A stretch of 64,000 nt of DNA from Deroplatys truncata (lineage: Eukaryota; Arthropoda; Insecta; Mantodea; Mantidae), in NCBI GenBank assembly GCA_030765065.1, contig CM060990.1:665272618-665336617 (forward strand), written 5' to 3'. Shown here one piece after another: positions 44,682 through 55,739 of this stretch. A program made the position numbers and the translations under genes. The notes beneath the pieces are model-generated. The model searched no databases. It had not been told where the DNA came from and worked only from the letters and a program-made list of their open reading frames with translations. Within the stretch, counting starts at the first letter, position 1, and each line of letters opens with the position of its first letter.

Positions 44682-45985
44682 TACATGGTGTGCTTCCGTC
44701 ATATTAAATCTATTGTGCTGCTTTTTGCAAGTGAATATTTAGAGTTTTTCTCTTCATTCTCATTTTCAGGCTTGTGTAAACAAGTAGAGTAAGAAGGTAT
44801 AAAAACAGACATTGATATAGTACATCGGCCGGCACTTTTTTCTCGCCACAAAAAAGAGCTACTTGCATAAGGACGGTGTTCGCCAGTCCTAAATAATGCA
44901 TTCTGACACATGAAACACTATATCTCCCGTCAAGGCTTCTTTTGGAAAATCCAATTCTTTTAGCTGCCATCTTCTCTGAACGAGATGACGTATCCGATAC
45001 TCTGTGTGAAGCATTTGTCTGTCGTTCTATACGATTCGTCTTCAGACATATCGGTTTGGAATTCTCGCTGATAATGCATAAAACCAATAGAATTGCACGA
45101 AGCAGAAGAAATGCTTTATTCTGTAATTAATGTTATGTTTCGACTCAGGCTGGTGTTTGAGAGAAGAACGAGAGCGCCTTTCGGCCAATTAAAGAGCTCG
45201 TTTCCTCGACTAACCATTGACAAGCATTAGTATGCTGCCTAAAGTAAATAAGCGAGTCGTTTTTGCTCCTGGGTTAATTTGTTTTATTCGCATCTCTGCT
45301 TCGATTAAATTACAGAATGAGAAAGTATGCATTAGCTGTTTTGGCGATTTATATGCCGAAATGTTATTAATGATATTTAATTTCTAATACCCATCCCGTT
45401 CTGCTTAGGATAAAATCTAATTTTAAGAAAAATGAAGTAGCTGAGTCACTGCCGTGATGATAATACAGTGCCTTTCCATCACACTGTGGCCTGCGTTCGG
45501 CGTATCGCGCGCCGGCCACCTCAGCTGAGTTTGCCGTCAAAAATGGTTTGTTATTCCCGCAACCACTATTTGCATTCACGCTCGAGAGTTTGTTACATGC
45601 ACTTAAATTTTCAGGTTCCCTCGTGGATACAAATCGCATACAGTTAAATTAAGGTTTCGTGAGGGTCGTAATCCTTTACTAATTACCCCATCTTCAAAAA
45701 TTTCCCGAATTAAGTTTATCGACTCCTCAGCTGTATGCACGGTAGCAGAAACATAATGGGAAAATCCAGATCGACATTGAACGTCGGACAGCTGTTCAAA
45801 ACGTGGTGCAAGTATGACGTTCCTGTAACTCTCTGTATTTATTGGTTGCTCGATAAATACAGGTCTTATTATTCTGTATACATTTACTGAACACCAGCTT
45901 TAAGGTTATGCAAGGGAATCGGGTGTGTAAAATCTGTTTTCTCTGCACTCCGATATCTCTGATTTTGCAACGAAATATAGTCATG
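44682..45985. other. non-coding DNA with unrecognised frames
   Basis: A 125-codon minus frame (44710-45087) and a 90-codon one (45367-45639) lie here. Neither has a motif I can name; the first has a hydrophobic stretch (DVLYQCLFLYLLTLLVYTSL) that could be a membrane segment. I cannot tell an exon from chance. Confidence 0.35.
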
Positions 45986-47085
45986 TTGAGGCAGTATGTT
46001 TAATACTTGAATAATTTCAATTACATTATATAATATGTAAATTCAATAACAGCCCGCCTTGAAGCAATATATATATATATATATATGTAATAATTTATAA
46101 AAATGTATGTAACAGTCAATGCATATGTTTGTATTATTGTTAACAGGTTTAGTAATACTATGTGAACACATTACGTAATTTAATAATGTAAGAGCTGTGA
46201 GAATAATAAGTTTAAAGTTGCTAACAATGAGGTAACCCTAAGGTAATAATGTGTTTTGAGAGTTTAAATGTTACTAGTCATGATTAGAGCAACAATAATG
46301 TAAATTCTGTGACAGTTTAAAATTAACCAATTAACAGCCAGAAAAAAGCTTTAGTTGAATGCAGGTATTCTATTGGACTAGAGTTAGCCAATCAGAGACT
46401 TGAAATACAGAAGCTTACGGGTTTTGACGGTTGAAATATGTTCAGTTGCCTGCAGACCTTGGTAGTGATCGGATGGAAGATGTGTTTTCTAAAGAAATAT
46501 TACGTATTCGTGTGAATCATAAATTAAGTATACGCGTTAACTAATTGCAAGTATTAAACAATCTCACAGCTCTTAAAACCAGTGTAGTGATATTTATTTT
46601 GTGTCAGGGATTAATAAAAAGAAGTGAATTTAAACTTAAAATCTGTGTAAGCCTACATTCTTGTCGCACCACACCCTGTCTTAAGAGATACGTGACTCTA
46701 AAACAATACTGACGCAGCCGAGGCAAATATAAACATAAATACTATCTATAGAAGCAGTTTAATAACAAAGTTAAATAATATTTTTTAAACTTGGAGCGTA
46801 ACAACAAAAATACATCTTCAAAAATCAGCTTTTTTATGTGTAGTAGCATATTACGTAAACAATCTTCTTCAAATTAACGCCCAAAGCGTGGTGCAAACTT
46901 CAACAACAGAACATTTTCTCAAATTGGTTTTCCAAGTGGAAAGAAATAAACAAACTCCTAAACACAATAACTACTTCAAGTTGCCTCCCATACGTGGGGC
47001 AGTAAAACAACAATTCAAGAACAATAACTTCTTCAAGTTGGCTTCCCAAACGTGGTGCAAACTTCAACTCCAAAAACTTCAACAA
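45986..47085 (+). repeat. LTR copy L3 with tandem 3' end repeats
   Basis: Starts TGAGGCAGTATGTTTAATAC and follows the LTR order with CCAAT-type boxes (TTAACCAATTAACAG, TAGCCAATCAGAGAC) and poly(A) signals (ATTAATAAAAAG). It ends in four tandem units (46859-47085). The internal region of a retrotransposon is not recognisable beyond it. Confidence 0.78.
46859..47085 (+). repeat. four tandem units of LTR end plus primer-site-like block
   Basis: Units of roughly 47-65 bp each pair a CTTCTTCA-type LTR end with a primer-site-like core: AACGCCCAAAGCGTGGTGC, TTGGTTTTCCAAGTGG, TTGCCTCCCATACGTGGGGC and TTGGCTTCCCAAACGTGGTG. All resemble the complement of tRNA-Lys(CUU). Confidence 0.7.
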
Positions 47086-47559
47086 TTAAAATAATAACAA
47101 CAATATATGTACTTCAATTTAAATGGGACCATGCTTCAAGGAAGAATATTAAGCGTGGGTCAATTACTCTATCACTTCGCAAAATCCAATTACAAAAATT
47201 TACTGGACTCTTGATTATCACATGAAAAATAAGGTGTATGCCACAAACCCCATACATTGGAAAAACCAAAATTCACTCAATTATGGATTTGCGCTCTCGA
47301 CTGTGAATGAAAATTTCCTGAGTAGTAGTTAGAAATGTGTGGATAGTGAAGCAGATGCCCAACATCTCTTAAGTTATGTGCTTGTTAACATTGTAATTAA
47401 TGCAACTATGAGAACGTTAGGTGGTTGCGGGGATATTATAACTGTTTCGCCGGAAGTCCAAGCTGCGGCGGCCGGCGTGCTAGCCGTCATGCGGTGGCCA
47501 CAGAGCGAAGGAAAATCACTGTAGTTAAATAACACACATAAACTGACGTGCATAAAATG
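47086..47559. other. non-coding DNA, nothing recognised
   Basis: May hold internal sequence of the L3 element, but no gag or pol motif is visible. A GC-richer 61-codon plus frame lies at 47339-47524. Confidence 0.35.
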
Positions 47560-47651
47560 TGGGCCATAATGGAACGCGGCTGTTTAAGTTGGTAATGACA
47601 AATCTAGCCCCACCCCCTGCCCTTAACCACCTCCTTTGCTTGAATATAATA

Positions 47652-48494
47652 CAGCGCGGTCGTTATAAAGTGAGGCCACAGACCGGCTATACGTGTAGCA
47701 CGCTGTACTACAGTGAGCTTGGTAGGTTTTCCGATGTACAATTGGCGGTGCATGACGCGTTCAAGATTATCTTTATCAGCTGCGCTTCAGTCGCTGCTTT
47801 GTGTTCCTGCTGTAAAGAGTTCTGCTTCTCAAAGGTAAACGTTCATTCAGGACATCTTCGTTGTGTGTGATTTGCTTAAGAGTGTTAATGCCTTGTTATT
47901 AGTCCACTACAATGCCTGCCAACAAATTCACGCTTGAACAATGAAATTTTATATACGATACATACGTAAAAACCGAATCATGTAGACAGGTGTGTAGACA
48001 ATTTCAGGATAAATTTCGTGGCATTCCAGTTCCAGGTAGAGAAACTATTAGACATCTGGTTAATACGTTTAGGACAACGGGATCGTAAACTCTAAACCTA
48101 AGAAGCGAAAACAATATATTCTAACGGAGGAAAAAATCACAAAATTGGTGCATCTATTTTTGCGGGATCATTGAAATATAAAATTTATAGGAACAAGCCC
48201 CCAAACATATAAGAGCTTAAAGACAATATAAAAACAGAAACCATGAACGTTACCCAAGAAGATCTTATGTGTGTGAATGGAAATTTCATCCGAAGATATC
48301 AGAAATGTCTTCACGCAGATGGACACCGGTTCCAACACCACTTATAACAAAGTCATTACTCATTATAGTGCATTGTACAATCACTCGTGACTAAGTGACG
48401 CGGGAGTTGCGGAACGAAAAACTCCCAGTGTAGTAGACAGTATTCGGAGCACGCATATGCGAGATACGTGGCCTCACCATAAAACGACCGCACG
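47652..48494 (+). mobile_element. mariner/IS630-type element nested in repeat G
   Basis: Inverted ends CAGCGCGGTCGTTATAAAGT and, from the right, CGTGCGGTCGTTTTATGGTG, both continuing GAGGCCAC. TA at 47650-47651 and 48495-48496. The paralogous copy of repeat G near 60550 is the empty site. Confidence 0.88.
47912..48347 (+). pseudogene. IS630-type transposase, N- and C-terminal ends only
   Basis: The start MPANKFTLEQ is followed, after an in-frame stop, by FIYDTYVKTESCRQVCRQFQ and GRETIRHLVNTFRTTGS, a DUF4817-like helix-turn-helix region. A short linker leads directly to NVTQEDLMCVNGNFIRRYQK and the C-terminus HADGHRFQHHL with stop at 48345-48347. The whole DDE core is deleted and further stops interrupt the frame. 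It would have bound the inverted repeats of the parent element; as it stands it is dead. Confident as to superfamily because both ends are diagnostic. Confidence 0.83.
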
Positions 48495-48791
48495 TACCAG
48501 CCACTGGACTGGCAGGTTGCTTTACCCCCCCCCCCCAAAATGTGGCCGAACTGCAAGCTGTTGGTCATGTTCTCACTAGCGAAGTACCTTTAAGACAATG
48601 GTTTATTGAGTTTTGGTGCAAAATAATGTCACCAATGAATGTTCACATATAAATGTCGTAGCGTCGTTCACTTCAACTAATTCTTCACTCCATCTTCTAG
48701 AAGGCCGAATTATGTTGCATTGTTTAAACCTTTCTTTGTATACCAAGTTGAATACTAAACTTAGTATTTAAGTTCAGCATTTTCCAAGGAT

Positions 48792-49060
48792 AAATTAAAT
48801 TAAATTGAGTTTTATTTATGGACGCTCTTTAACTTCTATGGTCCTTAGCGTCCCATTCTACATTGGGCGTGAAACACCGGCAATTTTGCTCAGAGGCCTC
48901 TTTATCAGGCTTGAGGTTCTTTTACGTGCCGTAAATCTACGAAGGAAGCCGTGCTAAGGATTTTTACGCCCGAAAAAATCCATCGCCTTCTGCCGGGTTT
49001 GAACCCGCGACCTTGGGAACTAGAGGCTAGCACGGTACCACCAGTCCACGGAGGACGACG
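48792..49060 (-). repeat. SINE-A copy 6, complete, with perfect 13-bp target duplication
   Basis: ATTTTCCAAGGAT occurs at 48779-48791 and again at 49061-49073. Minus strand: head CGTCGTCCTCCGTGGACTGG, box B CGGGTTCAAACCCGGC, 3' tail CTCAATTTAATTTAATT. This is the reference copy for the family's ends (about 269 bp). Confidence 0.93.
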
Positions 49061-49497
49061 ATTTTCCAAGGATGTGACACAAAGATTTTCAAGAAAATTC
49101 CCCTTCCGCAAACTACACTTTACATGGGAAAATTTTCGAACATTTTTATTTTCTCAAAATAGGCTCTAACGGTTACGTTTAACATGTTTTCATGACAAAT
49201 TAAATGAGTATCTTGTATTTTTTGGGAATAGCCTCTGAAGTCCTGTTTACTTTTGTGTGATTAGTAAACCGTAAGGGAGAGACAAAATCTCACTACACAA
49301 AAAATTTAGAACTTGTTAAATCACACAGTTTATGTCAAATACATTTGTTTGTAGGGCTAACCATTTAAGAGATATTCTTTGTTTGAGTTTGAATTTATTT
49401 ATTATCCACTTAGTAATACGTATAATATAACTATACATTATAACTTTACAGTGTCTTGACCAAACAAATTAAACCCACAATACTAAATATAGTGGCT

Positions 49498-49626
49498 CTT
49501 TTTTTTTTAAAGTTCCCTGGTTTTACCCAGTTTATACTGTTTTCATTACCGCTTATTACCGCAATTACACAACACACAAACACTCATGCCCATGGCGGGA
49601 CTCGAACCCGCGGCCCTCAGCTTGGT
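49498..49626 (-). repeat. SINE-E fragment
   Basis: Minus strand: box B GCGGGTTCGAGTCCCGCC, a short GT/AC tract, GGTAATAAGCGGTAATG and CTGGGTAAAACCAGGGAACT. The box A part is cut off at the junction with the LINE fragment. Confidence 0.78.
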
Positions 49627-50640
49627 ATTTTCTTCCTCCAATTTCTGTTAACCTTGCCTAGATACACCCCTAACTCTTTAAGATTTTCTGCCTTGATTTA
49701 AAATTCATCAACATTTTCCCCTGTATCTCTCTTGGTAGGTTAGTCCATTTCTCAATCCTACGTTTTCCTCTCATTATTTTGATTTCGTCGCATTCCAAAA
49801 TCGCATGCCAATAATTATCTTGCCTTCTGCACATTGGACATTCCTCTATTTTCAGACCCCCTCTTACCCATGCAGCTTCCTTGCTCCCTCCCTCCCCCCA
49901 CATAATTTTCTCTACCTCACACTTTCTTTGTCTCCCTGTATATCCTTAATGACTTTTTGTTGCTGAAACTACTAAATATCTCCTGGATTTCAATGTCCTC
50001 AATTCTTTGTGTGACTTTTTCCAAAAACCCCTCTCTGTCATACCACATCATGCCCAATCCGATTTTTTTCATGGTCTCTTTAATTTTATTAATCATTACT
50101 TCTCATTGTTTTGTCTTGAACATTTAGGAAATGTCTCAAGATGTTATTCTCTTCCAAGTTCTTGATTCCAAAACAGTACTTCGATGTTTTTGTCATCATT
50201 TTTCCTTTACTCCCATCTCTACCTAGTTCAGTTTGTGCAATCCAATTTGGTAAGCTTTTTGGTAGCCCCAAAATTTGTTTGATGAAATCCTGTCAATGGA
50301 ATCAACGTTTAGCCATCCCTCATCGATACCCCATTTTTCAGTCCCATACATCAATTTGGCCTCTACTACTGTTGAATTTGTTTTCTCCAACCAGTATTTC
50401 TGGTAGTTTCGGCTTGCAGCCACTAATAACTTTTAAAGCTAACCTTCCCTTAGCTAGCACCTTCTTCTTTTGCTTTCTCCAACCTCCGTTACTGCTAAGC
50501 TAATTCCAAAATAATAAAATTTATTGACTACCTCAATTTCTGTCGCTTACCATTTTTTCATTGTTATATTCCTTGTTAGTGGTTTGAATTTTCAAATACT
50601 TATATTCTCAAAGTACTTTCTCAAAACATTATTGATATTT
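49627..50640 (-). pseudogene. LINE reverse transcriptase, C-terminal half, broken
   Basis: Reading the minus strand, the order is that of a non-LTR retrotransposon ORF2 after the reverse transcriptase palm. First a VNKFYYFGISL-type motif (near 50520), then the thumb-like stretch with LAKGRLALKVI and KLMYGTEKWGID, then LGLPKSLPNWIAQTELGR, and finally a Cys-x2-Cys-x7-His-x4-Cys finger (CPMCRRQDNYWHAILEC). Several frameshifts and stops separate the pieces. The palm with the catalytic YxDD and the endonuclease are absent. The finger type is found in several LINE clades, so the clade stays open. The fragment abuts a SINE-E within Rep1. Confidence 0.8.
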
Positions 50641-50879
50641 TTCTCATCATGCAGAGAGTGGAATTTCAAAGTCATCACATAGCGACCAGCTCTTAAAACA
50701 TTTGACTGTCGCTTAAACCTGTTGTATTCCCCTATTCTCATTGTACCCACAAGGACATAGTAATAAAACCATTTCTACAAATGTTTATCTGATTAAGATG
50801 AAGTAGATAGAAGAATAAGCTTTTGTTGAACAGGTAGAGAATGTGGTGTGACTGTAACACAAATATTTTTTCAGTTATT

Positions 50880-51502
50880 ACCTACTCTAGTAGGTACGCC
50901 TACTAATTCACAGAATAAACCAACATCATTATTTGAGGAATATCTTGATACGACGCCCAGCTTCTTGCAGCTGCCAACACAATAAGAAAACAGGGACTTG
51001 AAACTATTTGAGATTCGGCTCCATTAGGCAAGGAGTTGTGGCTAGCGATTAAACGGAAGGAATGAACGAACTGCTTTGTTTTTGTTTTGAAGGCATTTGA
51101 GCGTGATATATACCGTCCATGTTTCCTGCATCGCCTAGAGGTACAGGAGCGCTGCATTAGCTTTGTGGATATCTGTTTGTGTCTAAAACAAATGATATCT
51201 TCATGCCCATCTAAACAAACAACGGAGGTTAATAAGAACTAAAAGAACGGTTGTGTATATGATGATCTGAAGATTGGATCCTAAAATACAACAGACCATT
51301 TTTATGCAATAGAAAGCGTAAGTGCGGTCCCAGTACGTACTTTAAAACAAACATTTAGAATGCTGTGATTAGAATGGCTAATCTAAAGGAGAACATGTAC
51401 TCAAAGCTTTCTAGGTCTCATTGCACCACAGGAGTACCACGGCTCTACTTTCAACATATCAACAAGACTTAAGGCCTCTTAAAAAAAACATACGTTCTTC
51501 TA
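50880..51502. other. non-coding DNA, nothing recognised
   Basis: An 84-codon minus frame (50903-51157) carries no motif I know. Confidence 0.35.
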
Positions 51503-51840
51503 CAGAGAGAGCCAAAAAACTATGAACCGGCTTCGCGGTGCTTTTCCTTTCCGCGTCCTCGGCGCTCGTTGCCGTCTGCCGCTATCATAGAAAGGCGCGG
51601 ATGAAACCATACAACATTTTTAAAACTACTTTTAAAGGCTTTACTACTTACCAACTTTATAAAACGAGATGCTGAAACTGGCCACCGTCGTTGTCCATAC
51701 ATTTTTGGCACCTCTTTAGGAAACTATCCATCACTCGCCGTAGTTCACGTTGAGAAATGCTGGCAATTTCCTGGCGAATATTTTGTTTTAATTCTTCCAG
51801 GGTGTGTGGGTTTGTCTTGTACACTTCGTTTTAAGTTACC
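51503..51840 (-). mobile_element. truncated mariner/Tc1-type element (same family as 20217-20895)
   Basis: Starts CAGAGAGAGCCAAAAAACTA after a TA, and matches the other copy in reverse complement up to TTACC at about 51840. There it changes abruptly to an LTR (L4), so the other end is lost. Minus strand carries the transposase C-terminus. Confidence 0.85.
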
Positions 51841-51844
51841 ACAG

Positions 51845-52104
51845 TGACTCATTATTGTCTCAAGGTTACCTCATTGTTAGCAACTTTTAACCTATTATTC
51901 GCACAGCTCCTACAATATTAAATTACGTAATACATTCAGATAACATTTTTGAACATGTATACAATAATATAAACATTTACCATGACTGTAATATACACTT
52001 TTTAAATTTTTTTACATACACATATTGCTTTAAGACGGGCTGTTATTGAATTTACATATTATATAATTTGACTAAAATCACTTAAGTGTTAAAAATACTG
52101 CCTC
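51845..52104 (-). repeat. LTR copy L4, 5' part only
   Basis: Minus strand begins TGAGGCAGTATTTTTAACAC and stops after CAATGAGGTAACC; the CCAAT boxes, poly(A) signals and primer-like end are missing. Confidence 0.8.
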
Positions 52105-52105
52105 A

Positions 52106-53216
52106 AAATTTATTATCTAAAGTTCCCTAGGAATAACCTGTAAAGTCCTCTTCATTCGGAAAAATGCTTGTATAATTTTGTGTAACTGATAGACAAAAAT
52201 GCACTACACTAAAAATGCTAGTCATTTCCTGATAATAGTTACCATTAATTTGAAGTTTTCTCTACTTCGCTATCTTTTTAAAGTGCTGTTGGTATTCAGT
52301 TGTCTCTCACGATGTCGTGAAAATACTATAAAATTTCAAGTCAGTTCCCCGCTTTTAAACGTGACGAACATTTGGTTTCCTCTATTCTCCTTGTATCTAC
52401 AACGAAATGTGTAATTTAACTATTTCTATAAAGGTTTATCTTAATTAAGGGAACCCATAGGTACTTTTCTAAATCTTGCGGCTATTATCTAAAATGTTTT
52501 GAAAATGAAGTCACATACTGTTCCGCCACCAATACAAGCTTGTTTTAAACTTCATTTAGATATTTTTAACATTTTTTAGCAAAAAAGGTTTGTGCTTTTA
52601 TTACGATAATTAATTAAGAGTTTCACATGATGCAGAAATCGTAATTTTGAAACAATAAAAATACTACCACAGTGTTTAAATGGTGATATACAAAACTGGC
52701 ATATAGAAGTTTATTCACGCTTCTGGTTGTTTCAGAAAAACATTTTGAAACTTTAAATACAATTTTTAAAACAATTTCTCCTCAGTGGTAGAATTAATTA
52801 TGTCAAACCTTAAGCAATTTAAAAGTCTAGCAAAACATATCTGCCAATTCCTTAATTTCATTCCCTCTTTCCCCTGAAAATATGAACAAGATTGGCTACA
52901 GACCACATCGTGTGGAACGTTTTAACGCACGAGAGTGCAAGAAAAATCAGTCTAGTAAAAGTCATTGGCAGTAAATACAGGCCATTGGGCTGTGTGTTCC
53001 TGTGCGTTTAAATTATCACTTGTTGAAGCCTTAAAGGCATCTGAGAACAAAAACCATAGTGTGACATTGAAACTTAAGGTTCAAAGTATGTTTTCGACAT
53101 AAATGCTAATTTTTTAATTTTTTGAAAATGAAAACATTTCAGCTATAGGTACCCTTAACTGAAGTGGATAGAAAAAACAAGGTTTCGTAAGAATAGTATG
53201 TAAAAGTTACATAAAA
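52106..53216 (+). repeat. Rep1 copy split by a TTAA-flanked MITE
   Basis: 52106-52448 (GTAAAGTCCTCTTCATTCGG to GGTTTATCTTAATTAA) continues at 53155 (TTAACTGAAGTGGATAG). Confidence 0.8.
52449..53154. mobile_element. TTAA-flanked non-autonomous DNA element
   Basis: Ends GGGAACCCATAGGTAC and, from the right, GGGTACCTATAGCTG, with TTAA at 52445-52448 and 53155-53158; one TTAA restores the Rep1 consensus. The 706-bp interior has no frame of note. TTAA targets are typical of piggyBac and Sola-like transposons. Confidence 0.78.
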
Positions 53217-53965
53217 AAATCTGATGTATTACAGTCACATTACCTTCTCTACTCTTGTACAAACTATTTTTACGAACGCTTATTCTCCATCTACTTCATG
53301 TTAAGATAAACATTTGCAGAAACTTATTGCTGATTTTCTTGTAGGAGAAAGGGGAATATGGTATACAATGTATACAATGTATATACAATGTATATCTTGA
53401 ATTTCCTGGAAATGTCACCAAAAGTCGTCTTTATTCTGAATGGCTTTTGCATATCTGGTAAACTGTAAGAGATAGACAAAATGTTTCTACACAAACAATG
53501 TAGATCTCGTTAAAACACGCAATTTATGCCCTATGCATTGTTTTGTGGAGTGAAGCATTTCCGAGATATTTCTTGTTATTGTTTGAATTTTCCAATACTT
53601 AATACTTTTTCTCAAATGGGAATACGTTATTCGTTTTTTTATGTCCTGGACATGCAAAGAGAATGGAGTGCTCCACAAAGCGACCAGCTCCTAAAAGATT
53701 TTGACTATCGCTTCCCCCTTGCACCTACAAGAAAATTAGCAATAAGTTTCTGCAAATGTTTATCTCGATTAACATGAAGTAGATGGAGAATAAATGCTTG
53801 TGAAAGTAGTTTGTACAAGAGTAGAGAAAGTCATGTAAGTGTAACACATCAGAATTTTTTTTATTCAGGGAGGCTCAAAACGTGTATTTCGGGTGAAATT
53901 TCGGTATCAAATTTTTGGGTGGAATGTAATACTTCCCCTACTTACTATACGTAGTAGGGAAGGTA
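53217..53965. repeat. Rep1 mosaic: antisense copy broken by a sense copy
   Basis: 53217-53360 and 53860-53955 are the two ends of an antisense copy (TCTGATGTATTACAGTC; CCTACTTACTATACGTAGTA). 53395-53850 is a sense copy end (TATCTTGAATTTCCTGG to GTGTAACACATCAGA). An imperfect repeat of ATACAATGT occurs at the join near 53370-53395. Confidence 0.75.
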
Positions 53966-54615
53966 ATAACGATATTGGGAAGAGAACGTCATGTGAATGT
54001 AACATCAGAACGTGTTTAAAAATAAAACTGTTGTGACCTTGTCGGAAATGATGAAAGAAGTACACCGTTAAATCGTTCCACGCTTTCAGTCTCTGCGGGC
54101 TCAACGCCACGAAAGTTAGTGGCCCTACTATTTTTAGAAAGGTTAACGTTTCATGCCGATTGTCGAGGTATTTAAGACGATGAATAATTAAGAGCCCTGC
54201 GGTGACCTCTATGCCCCGGTCCGCTACTTGGCTATTCGCCCTACGTGAGACCTTAATCGGCCAGGAGAAAGAGCTAAACGCTCTACCGAAAAGGCACTGT
54301 GATAGCTGGAATGCTGGAGAACACATTTTCACCGCGCTACACATAAGCTAGGATTAGTTGCTGCGAAGTGTAATATTCTGCAACCGGAAATGTAGCGCAC
54401 GACGCTTATAATTCTAATACCACAAAGTTTCTTTCGCCATTAGGAGCATTTTGCATTCCACCGGAATGGGAGTTTAAGCTACCTAAGTGAACACAAATGT
54501 AAAACATTTTGTTCTTAAGCGTAGCCTTAAAGCGTGGAGACTTCTGTGAAAAGTCCTTAAAACTCCATTTTTGGGGCCCCTTTTCATTTATTGACCCTCT
54601 GTTTTAGTCATAAGT
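53966..54615. other. non-coding DNA with a 145-codon minus frame
   Basis: The minus frame 53907-54344 (start MCSAVKMCSPAFQLSQCLFG) is the longest in the window outside transposases, but its last third lies in Rep1 and no domain is recognised. The segment ASQVADRGIEV-like region is not one I can place. Confidence 0.35.
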
Positions 54616-54617
54616 GT

Positions 54618-55410
54618 TCTTTACTATCTCTACCAAGTAGGTAGATACCGAGAAATACACGTTTTGAGACCCCCTGGGTCCAAAATAATTTTTTAGAAAA
54701 AGTCCACGTGTGTCTGAACAGCATATACCAAAAACGAAAAGTGGGATAAACGCCAAACTTAGTATTTAAGTTCAGTATCTTCCAAAGATGCGACACAAAG
54801 ATATTCAATGAATTCCGCCTACTTTAAACTGCCCTTTAATGTAAAATTTTTATAAATTTGTGTTTTCTAAAAAACAACTGTAACGATTTTGTTTAAAATA
54901 CTATATATTAAGGACATTTAAGTGACAAATAAAACGTATATCTTGAATTTTCTGGAAGTAGTATTTTAAGTGCTCTTCATTCGAAAGCAATTTTGTATAA
55001 TCTTGTATAACTGGTAAACGTTAAGCGGTAGACGAAAACGTACTACACAAAAAATGTAGATCTCTTTAAAACACACAATTTATTTCAAATTACTTTTTTG
55101 TGGCATCAGCCACTTTGGAGATATTCGTTATTAATGGTTTGAGTTTTAAAGTCCTGTCGGTTTTCAATTGTTTCTCGCGATGTCATGGAAAGAGTATAAC
55201 ATTTTAAGGTCAGCATATAGCGGCCACTTCTTAAACATTTGATTATGGCTATTATTCCCTTAGAATATGTGTAATGCAGCTATTTCCGGAAAGGTTTATC
55301 TCAATTAAAATGAAACAGATGGGAAAATAAAATGTTGAAAGAATAATTTATATACCCACTAATAAGCGCTAGAGGGTAGAGAAAGTCATGTGAATTTAAC
55401 AGATCAGATT
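54618..55410 (+). repeat. Rep1 copy
   Basis: Starts ACTATCTCTACCAAGTAGG with a small deletion after it, and runs to TTTAACAGATCAGATTTT. Only a short GTGT lies at the microsatellite position. Confidence 0.85.
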
Positions 55411-55414
55411 TTTT

Positions 55415-55735
55415 CGATTATTTTTCTGCCTATGGGGAGACTAAATAGGGAAAATTGCCAAAAAATAAAATTTTTAATTTGTTGTGCAGTTTTATAAATT
55501 AGAATTTCCTCTTTAATTTGATATATATTTTATCCTATAGGGACAATTATATGTCAGAAATATTCTTAAAAATGCTACTGCATATACCGTTGTGTACTGT
55601 GAATTCTACACTACTTCACAAAAAAAATTACTCTATCACACTTTGGAGTAGTCCTAGATATAGGAAATGGTTTGCTCTACAAAATGGCACTACTTTTAAG
55701 TATGGCAGCTTCTATGTGCTTTGAGATTTTTTTTT
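55415..55735. other. AT-rich spacer, nothing recognised
   Basis: Lies between two sense Rep1 copies. Confidence 0.4.
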
Positions 55736-55739
55736 TTTT

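Larger units (their letters stand above)
47560..48738 (+). repeat. repeat G, copy 1, interrupted by a mariner-type element
   Basis: 47560-47651 (GGCCATAATGGAACGCGG, AATCTAGCCCCACCCCCTGC) and 48495-48738 (CACTGGACTGGCAGGTTGC, ATGTGGCCGAACTGC) match the second copy at 60464-60870, which lacks the insertion. A C12 run lies at 48525-48536. Class unknown. Confidence 0.75.
48745..50875 (+). repeat. Rep1 copy interrupted by a SINE-A and a LINE/SINE-E block
   Basis: Pieces 48745-48791, 49061 to about 49385 and about 50645-50875 follow the Rep1 order (ACTTAGTATTTAAGTTCAG; GATGTGACACAAAGATTTTC; GAGAGTGGAATTTC to GTAACACAAATA). Confidence 0.82.

Noticed and set aside
46859..47085. CRISPR-like array
   Set aside because: The units are few, diverged and adjacent without spacers of even length, and the context is a eukaryotic LTR.
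46888..47094. Repeated peptide NNYFKLPPIRG / NNFFKLASQTW as a protein repeat
   Set aside because: It comes from the tandem LTR-end units; the underlying sequence is better read as primer-site-like DNA.
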